A stretch of 19,212 bases of DNA from positions 18,263 through 37,474 of the forward strand of contig DBHR01000111.1 of NCBI GenBank assembly GCA_002296225.1. Direction: 5' to 3'. This document shows positions 15,339-19,212 of this stretch, piece by piece. Source of the DNA: Acidobacteria bacterium UBA823 (GTDB lineage: Bacteria; Acidobacteriota; Vicinamibacteria; Vicinamibacterales; UBA823). The notes beneath the pieces were generated by a model that saw only the letters and a program-made list of their open reading frames with translations, was not told the origin of the DNA and searched no databases. The translations under genes were made by a program, and so were the position numbers. The number at the start of each line of letters is the position of its first letter. Positions within the stretch are counted from its first letter, which is position 1.

Positions 15339-16310
15339 TCAGTCCCCGCCGGATTCCAGCCGTTCGAGCGCGCCCGCGGCCGCGCCCCGCTCGGCTTCCT
15401 TCTTACTAGAACCCTCCGCCTGGGCTAGAACCGTTTGCCCTACCTGAACGGCCACGGCGAACACCTTGCAATGGTCTGGACCGTCCTCACCAACTACAAC
15501 GTAGACTGGCGGCGGCTGGCTGTGGGCGGCCAACCACTCCTGTAACCTCGACTTGTGGTCGTCTGCGAGCCCTTTAGGCCGGCTACCTTGCTGAAATTCG
15601 CCGAGCATCTGAGCAAACTGCCGTTCGATGAAAGCACGCGCCGGTCCGATCCCTCCGTCTAGAAAGATGGCCGCAATCACCGCTTCGAAGGCGTCGGCCA
15701 CTAGCGCGTGCTTCGCTCGACCCCCCGACTTCGCCTCGCCTTTTCCCAGCAGCAGAAAATCGCCCAACCGCAAGACCGCACCGAGTTTGGCCAAGGTCGC
15801 ATTCGAACGAAGCGATGCCTTCATCTTCGACTTCTCGCCCTCATCCCGGTCAGGGAACTCGCGAAACAAGAGGTCGGCAACGACAAAACCGAGCACCGCG
15901 TCACCAAGGAACTCCAACGATTCGTTGTCAAGGACACTGTCGGTCGGGTCCTCGTGTACAAGCGAGCGATGCGTCAGCGCACGCTCAAGGAGCCCCCGAT
16001 CGTGGAACCGATAGCCGAGCGTTTCTTCGAGACGGGCATCGTCATGCGCTCCGCCTCGATCGTCGTCGGCGCCGCGAGCCATTTCGATGATCGCACGGGC
16101 GTCGGCCACGCGCTCGGCGGTGACCTTCACGCGGACAGTCGGCCGGTGACCGCCTCGTAATGCCGCCAGCGCGCCCAATTTGTCGGAGGTTATAATCGCT
16201 CGAAGGCCGTGACTCCTAAGCAGCGCCTGCACAATGCTCGCTTCGGCGTCCGACGACGTCAATAGCACGGTGGCTAATGCGTCAGACGAGGTGTTGGGTG
16301 AATCGCTCAT
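15339..16310 (-). CDS. rnc: Ribonuclease III with N-terminal DUF2007-like domain
   Basis: A 323-residue double-strand-specific endoribonuclease that processes rRNA precursors and other duplex RNA. The RNase III domain (about 92-245) has the signature NESLEFLGDAVL (129-140) with Glu133 and Asp137, and the second acidic pair in VADAFEAVIAAI (Asp206, Glu209). A double-stranded-RNA-binding domain follows (about 250-319: HKSRLQEWL to GSSKKEAERGAA). Before the catalytic domain lie about 80 residues not found in ordinary RNase III (about 225 residues). They read TVLLTSSDAEASIVQALLRSHG...VRVKVTAERVADARAIIE, the pattern of DUF2007 (PF09413). The ATG at 16310 is chosen because it directly precedes this domain. 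The frame is open to a TTG at 16400, but the extra residues look random. Confidence 0.92.
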   Translation of the reverse strand: MSDSPNTSSDALATVLLTSSDAEASIVQALLRSHGLRAIITSDKLGALAALRGGHRPTVRVKVTAERVADARAIIEMARGADDDRGGAHDDARLEETLGYRFHDRGLLERALTHRSLVHEDPTDSVLDNESLEFLGDAVLGFVVADLLFREFPDRDEGEKSKMKASLRSNATLAKLGAVLRLGDFLLLGKGEAKSGGRAKHALVADAFEAVIAAIFLDGGIGPARAFIERQFAQMLGEFQQGSRPKGLADDHKSRLQEWLAAHSQPPPVYVVVGEDGPDHCKVFAVAVQVGQTVLAQAEGSSKKEAERGAAAGALERLESGGD

Positions 16311-16411
16311 GAGCGTGCCAAGGCTACCGGACCTTACCTCTATCGTGAAGGCACTTAGCCTAAAAGACCCTCGGACCACGCGCCACCAAGTCGTTCGCAA
16401 AATATGTCAGT

Positions 16412-16440
16412 TTGAAAACGAGACACATCAGTTGTATCTT
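16412..16440 (+). promoter_or_regulatory. Sigma70-type promoter for the cystathionine gamma-synthase gene
   Basis: TTGAAA (16412-16417), a 17-base spacer, and TATCTT (16435-16440). This gives a leader of about 60 bases before the GTG at 16508. It is the best promoter match in the window and sits in the divergent region upstream of rnc. Confidence 0.55.
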
Positions 16441-16446
16441 AACTCC

Positions 16447-16465
16447 CCGCCGTCGATAGCGGCGG
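16447..16465 (+). promoter_or_regulatory. GC-rich hairpin in the 5' leader of the cystathionine gamma-synthase gene
   Basis: CCGCCG (16447-16452), a 7-base loop, CGGCGG (16460-16465), at or just after the predicted transcript start. It is too short for a known SAM or cobalamin riboswitch and has no T run. It may stabilise the 5' end of the mRNA. Confidence 0.35.
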
Positions 16466-16507
16466 TAACAGTGCGCGGCGTCAGACTGGTCCGTAAGGAA
16501 CTCCACC

Positions 16508-17662
16508 GTGATAGCCAACTTCAAGGCCCGTTTCAAGACGCTGTGCGTCCATGCCGGACAGCATCCCGACCCGACCACTGGCGCCATCGTCACACCGATT
16601 TATCAGACCTCAACCTACGTGCAGGAGGCGCTCGGACAGCACAAGGGCTACGAGTACTCACGGACCCAGAACCCGACCAGGGAGGCAGCCGAGGCTAACA
16701 TCGCTGCGCTTGAGGGCGGTAGGGCCGGCATCGCCTTCGCCTCCGGCATGGCCGCCATCGATGCCATTTCCACCTTTCTCATTTCTGGCGACCACATGGT
16801 CGTCACCGAAAACACCTACGGCGGGACGTATCGATTATTCGAACAGGTGCGACGCCGTTATCAGCTCGACTTCTCCTACGTCGACACGAGCTATCCGGAC
16901 CGCATCATCGCGGCGTTGACCCCAAAAACAAAGATGCTCTTCATCGAAACGCCCGCAAATCCCCTACTGGGCCTTACTGATCTAGTGACCACCGTGGAAA
17001 TCGCGCGTTCCCATGACCTTACAGTGGTCGTAGACAACACGTTCGCCAGCCCGTGCGCGCAACGGCCGCTGGACTATGGAGTCGACCTCGTCGTCCACAG
17101 CACCACGAAATATCTCAACGGCCACGCCGACAGCCTTGGCGGAATGGTCGTGGCCGTGGGCAACGACCATATCGAATGGCTAAGATTCGTCCAGAATGCC
17201 GCCGGCGCTATTCTTAGCCCATTTGACGCGTGGCTCCTACTTCGAGGCACCAAAACGTTAGCACTACGAATGGCACAGCACAGCGCTAACGGCTTGGCGT
17301 TGGCTAAGTTTCTCTCGGCACACCCGAAGGTCGAACGGGTTTTCTACCCTGGCCTACCTGACCATCCGCAGCATGAACTCGCCACACGTCAGATGCAGGG
17401 CTTTGGTGGGATGCTCGCCTTCGACCTAGGATCGCTCGAAGCCGCGCGAACGGTGCTCAACGGCGTCAGTCTCTTCTCGCTGGCTGAAAGCCTTGGCGGC
17501 GTCGAAAGCCTCATTAGCCACCCAGCCACGATGACCCACGCCTCTGTCCCCACCGACCAGAGACTCGCGCGAGGCATCACGGATGGACTGATCCGTATCT
17601 CGGTAGGCATTGAGGATGCCGGCGATCTCGAGGACGATCTTCGACAGGCCCTGAGCTCCTAG
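16508..17662 (+). CDS. Cystathionine gamma-synthase / gamma-lyase family PLP enzyme
   Basis: A 384-residue trans-sulfuration enzyme. Members either join cysteine to an activated homoserine (synthase, methionine route) or split cystathionine to cysteine (lyase). Marks are the phosphate-binding YSRTQNPT (50-57), FASGMAA (77-83), Tyr104 in ENTYGGTYR, PLP Asp176 in VVDNTFASP, the Schiff-base Lys201 in HSTTKYLNGH, and SLGGVESLISHPATMTH near the C-terminus. Length is typical (380-400). The start is a GTG backed by an AAGGA box 8 bases upstream (16495-16499). Synthase and lyase cannot be told apart here, so no symbol is given. It diverges from rnc and is followed after 20 bases by the YqaA-like gene. 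Confidence 0.9.
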   Translation: MIANFKARFKTLCVHAGQHPDPTTGAIVTPIYQTSTYVQEALGQHKGYEYSRTQNPTREAAEANIAALEGGRAGIAFASGMAAIDAISTFLISGDHMVVTENTYGGTYRLFEQVRRRYQLDFSYVDTSYPDRIIAALTPKTKMLFIETPANPLLGLTDLVTTVEIARSHDLTVVVDNTFASPCAQRPLDYGVDLVVHSTTKYLNGHADSLGGMVVAVGNDHIEWLRFVQNAAGAILSPFDAWLLLRGTKTLALRMAQHSANGLALAKFLSAHPKVERVFYPGLPDHPQHELATRQMQGFGGMLAFDLGSLEAARTVLNGVSLFSLAESLGGVESLISHPATMTHASVPTDQRLARGITDGLIRISVGIEDAGDLEDDLRQALSS

Positions 17663-17682
17663 TTAGCTCACCACAAGACATA

Positions 17683-18297
17683 ATGGTCTTCGTTATTCTG
17701 CACGCGCCCCGCCGCTGGTTGCGGGAACTCTACGACTGGACAATGCACTGGGCGGACACGCCCGTGAGCCTCGCCGCGTTGTTCGCGATCGCTGTCGCTG
17801 AATCATCGATCTTCCCAATTCCGCCAGACGTTCTGCTCATCGCCATTGTCACCGCGAATTCCCATCGCTGGCTGCAGGCTGCGGGGCTCTGCGCGGCCGG
17901 CTCGGTAATTGGAGCAGCTATCGGTTACGTGATTGGGTCGGCCTTTATGGCCGCGGCAGGCCAGCCAATTATCGACTTTTACGGTGCGCAAACACAGTGG
18001 AGTCAGGTCGTGGAGATCTACACCGGTATTTGGGGGGTATGGTTCCTGACGGGCGCCGCCTTCACACCAATTCCGTTCAAGGTCGCAACGATTGCGGCTG
18101 GCGCGACGGGCATGGCATTTTGGCCGTTCTTTCTGGCTAGCCTCGTTGGACGATCGGCGAGGTTCCTCCTTGTTGCAGCGATCCTCCGGGTGTGCGGCGG
18201 ACGAGTGCGCCACACAATCGAGCGTCACTTCGGCCTCGCTGCCCTGCTGTTCTTCGTCCTTCTCCTCGGCGGGTTTTTCGCTATCCGGGCCCTGTAA
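17683..18297 (+). CDS. YqaA/VTT-domain (DedA-superfamily) membrane protein
   Basis: A 204-residue inner-membrane protein of the SNARE-associated/VTT (DedA) superfamily, YqaA branch. DedA-superfamily proteins are linked to lipid-carrier flipping and membrane homeostasis; the exact role of YqaA is not settled. Marks are the re-entrant-loop signature ESSIFPIPPD (40-49), the second loop FTPIPFKVATIAAGA (127-141), and the family arginine motif GRSARF (156-161). About four or five hydrophobic helices are seen. The start is an ATG with no clear ribosome site, 20 bases after the preceding stop, so it may be co-transcribed with that gene. Its TAA directly abuts the stop of the convergent cutA. Confidence 0.85.
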   Translation: MVFVILHAPRRWLRELYDWTMHWADTPVSLAALFAIAVAESSIFPIPPDVLLIAIVTANSHRWLQAAGLCAAGSVIGAAIGYVIGSAFMAAAGQPIIDFYGAQTQWSQVVEIYTGIWGVWFLTGAAFTPIPFKVATIAAGATGMAFWPFFLASLVGRSARFLLVAAILRVCGGRVRHTIERHFGLAALLFFVLLLGGFFAIRAL

Positions 18298-18621
18298 TTA
18301 GCCGACTGAATCTCCTACCCAATTCAAATACGCTTCTCCTCCGTCAGAAACTGAAATCTCGATCAACTCTGGCACATCGTACGGATGAAGCGCTTCCAGC
18401 CTCGTGCGGAGCGCGGACAACCGTGCTGTCGTGGTCTTGATAACGACTTGGTGCTCCGCATTCTGCTGAACCCGACCCTCCCATCGATAGATAGACCGCA
18501 TCTCTGGCAAGACGTTCACGCAGGCAGCTAGTCGCTCCTCAACTAATGTTGCAGCAAACTGGAGTGCTCCGTCCTCTGACGGCATGGTCGTCAAGACGAT
18601 TACACATGCGTAATCGTTCAC
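18298..18621 (-). CDS. cutA: CutA family divalent-cation tolerance protein
   Basis: A 107-residue trimeric cytoplasmic protein of the CutA1 family, linked in E. coli to copper/divalent-cation tolerance; its molecular role is unclear. Marks are VIVLTTMPSE near the N-terminus, LVEERLAACVNVLPEMRSIYRWEG in sequence (26-49), the QVVIKTT strand (58-64) and the HPYDVPELIEI block (79-89). All fit CutA closely, and the length is normal (105-112). The start is a GTG at 18621, chosen because GGGAGG sits about 7 bases upstream. The frame is open further to 18696, but those residues are not part of the family. Confidence 0.93.
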   Translation of the reverse strand: MNDYACVIVLTTMPSEDGALQFAATLVEERLAACVNVLPEMRSIYRWEGRVQQNAEHQVVIKTTTARLSALRTRLEALHPYDVPELIEISVSDGGEAYLNWVGDSVG

Positions 18622-18701
18622 AAGCCACCCTCCCTTCCCTGGACTATTCAATTGGGGCTCCCAGACCGAAATATCACGTGGAAACACAACCGGCACATAC
18701 G

Positions 18702-19067
18702 ATGTCGAAAATTGGATTACCCCTCACACCGCGCCAAAACGCCAGCCGCAAGTCTCTACCTCGCCGCAACCGACGCACGATGCGTTTTCTACTGATGTTC
18801 GTAACCTGTATATCGCTCGCTGACGCCGTAATCGGCGAGCGTGGCTTATTCGAAAGGAACCGCGCGCGGCAACGCCACGCTGATCTTGAAGCGACGATCC
18901 TCGAGATCCGGCAGGAGAACGCCAGGCTCCAAGAACAAACCAGACGACTGCGGAAAGATCCTCGGGCTATTGAGGCAATCGCTCGCCGCGAACTCGGCTT
19001 AATTCGTAAGGGCGAGGTCCTGTTCATCATAAAAGACGCTGAGCCGGCATCGCGGCGGGCGGAATAA
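18702..19067 (+). CDS. FtsB/DivIC-like septum formation initiator protein
   Basis: A 121-residue single-pass membrane protein of the septum formation initiator family. Such proteins link FtsL and FtsQ in the divisome. Marks are a basic cytoplasmic N-terminus (SRKSLPRRNRRTMR, 15-28), one membrane helix (about 29-45), a heptad-type coiled coil (about 52-84, RQRHADLEATILEIRQENA...), and the family C-terminal block DPRAIEAIARRELGLIRKGEVLF (86-108). The ATG at 18702 gives a basic tail before the helix. The ATG at 18780 would give 95 residues with almost no tail, and neither has a good ribosome site. It is divergent from cutA (80 bases between starts). Confidence 0.85.
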   Translation: MSKIGLPLTPRQNASRKSLPRRNRRTMRFLLMFVTCISLADAVIGERGLFERNRARQRHADLEATILEIRQENARLQEQTRRLRKDPRAIEAIARRELGLIRKGEVLFIIKDAEPASRRAE

Positions 19068-19098
19068 GACCGGTGCACCCGTCTGTGCAGGCCACTCG

Positions 19099-19128
19099 TT
19101 GACCCTTTCAAACAGCGCATGCTACCAT
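19099..19128 (+). promoter_or_regulatory. Putative promoter for the initiator tRNA gene
   Basis: TTGACC (19099-19104), an 18-base spacer, and TACCAT (19123-19128). It lies 56 bases before the mature tRNA 5' end, with no gene between. Confidence 0.4.
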
Positions 19129-19184
19129 TTCATGTACGGCGTTGTGCGCAGCCGACCACGCGCCCGCGCTCACGTTAGCCCTGA

Positions 19185-19212
19185 CGCGGGGTGGAGCAGT
19201 CCGGTAGCTCGT
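19185..19212 (+). tRNA. Initiator tRNA-fMet, 5' part only
   Basis: The last 28 bases, starting CGCGGGGTGGAGCAG and running through GGTAGCTCGT, match the acceptor 5' strand and D arm of bacterial initiator tRNA. The unpaired first C followed by GCGGGG is typical of tRNA-fMet. The anticodon lies beyond the window, so the identity rests on these bases. Confidence 0.8.

Noticed and set aside
16311..16400. Extra 30 residues at the front of RNase III from a TTG
   Set aside because: The residues look like translated intergenic DNA and the DUF2007-like domain begins right after the ATG at 16310.
16441..16507. SAM or cobalamin riboswitch before the trans-sulfuration gene
   Set aside because: The leader is only about 60 bases with one 6-base-pair hairpin and none of the conserved riboswitch cores.
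1..19212. CRISPR array, insertion sequence, prophage or defence island
   Set aside because: No regularly spaced repeats, transposase or integrase motifs, or composition shift were seen; the genes are mostly metabolic, transport and housekeeping.

Overview
The window is a stretch of GC-rich bacterial chromosome, densely packed and apparently stable. No insertion sequence, phage gene, CRISPR array or compositional break was seen. The host looks like a Gram-negative-type, aerobic or marine/soil heterotroph. The mix of genes (LysW carrier-protein biosynthesis, a bacilliredoxin, an RNase III with an N-terminal DUF2007 domain, an SGLT-type symporter) reminds me most of Acidobacteriota such as Vicinamibacteria. 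That assignment is inference only, and no rRNA or other firm marker is present.

Layout. Bases 1-487 hold the C-terminal end of a CstA-like membrane protein. Bases 690-5762 are a tight six-gene operon, lysW-lysX-lysY-lysZ-lysJ-lysK, with several 4-base ATGA overlaps. It encodes the amino-group carrier protein LysW and all five enzymes that load glutamate or alpha-aminoadipate on LysW, phosphorylate, reduce and transaminate it, and release ornithine or lysine. Bases 5772-6251 (minus strand) encode a secreted/membrane protein of unknown function. Bases 6470-7423 encode a Na+/Ca2+-exchanger-type transporter. Bases 7436-10321 (minus) are a two-gene membrane unit: a MATE/ANKH-like protein followed by an SGLT-like sodium/solute symporter. 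Bases 10350-10700 encode a YtxJ-type bacilliredoxin with an apparently leaderless GTG start, diverging from that unit. Bases 10839-12401 encode a secreted alkaline-phosphatase-superfamily protein. Bases 12572-13879 (minus) are purA. Bases 14146-15306 encode an archaeal-type ATPase with a winged helix. Bases 15339-16310 (minus) are rnc with an extra N-terminal DUF2007-like domain. Bases 16508-17662 encode a cystathionine gamma-synthase/lyase family enzyme. Bases 17683-18297 encode a YqaA/VTT membrane protein that converges on cutA (18298-18621, minus). Bases 18702-19067 encode a FtsB/DivIC-like divisome protein. The window ends inside an initiator tRNA gene (19185-19212).

The clearest coherent system is the LysW operon. 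The most unusual single gene is the phosphatase at 10839-12401. The block that normally closes this family (YPGRSG, then HGSP with a zinc-ligand histidine, then the THRDVAP segment) lies at the N-terminus, ahead of the metal/nucleophile core. The protein then stops where that block would usually begin, so it reads as a natural circular permutation that keeps the full set of zinc ligands. Other points worth a look are the DUF2007-RNase III fusion, the ATPase whose Walker A lysine is arginine, and the leaderless bacilliredoxin gene.
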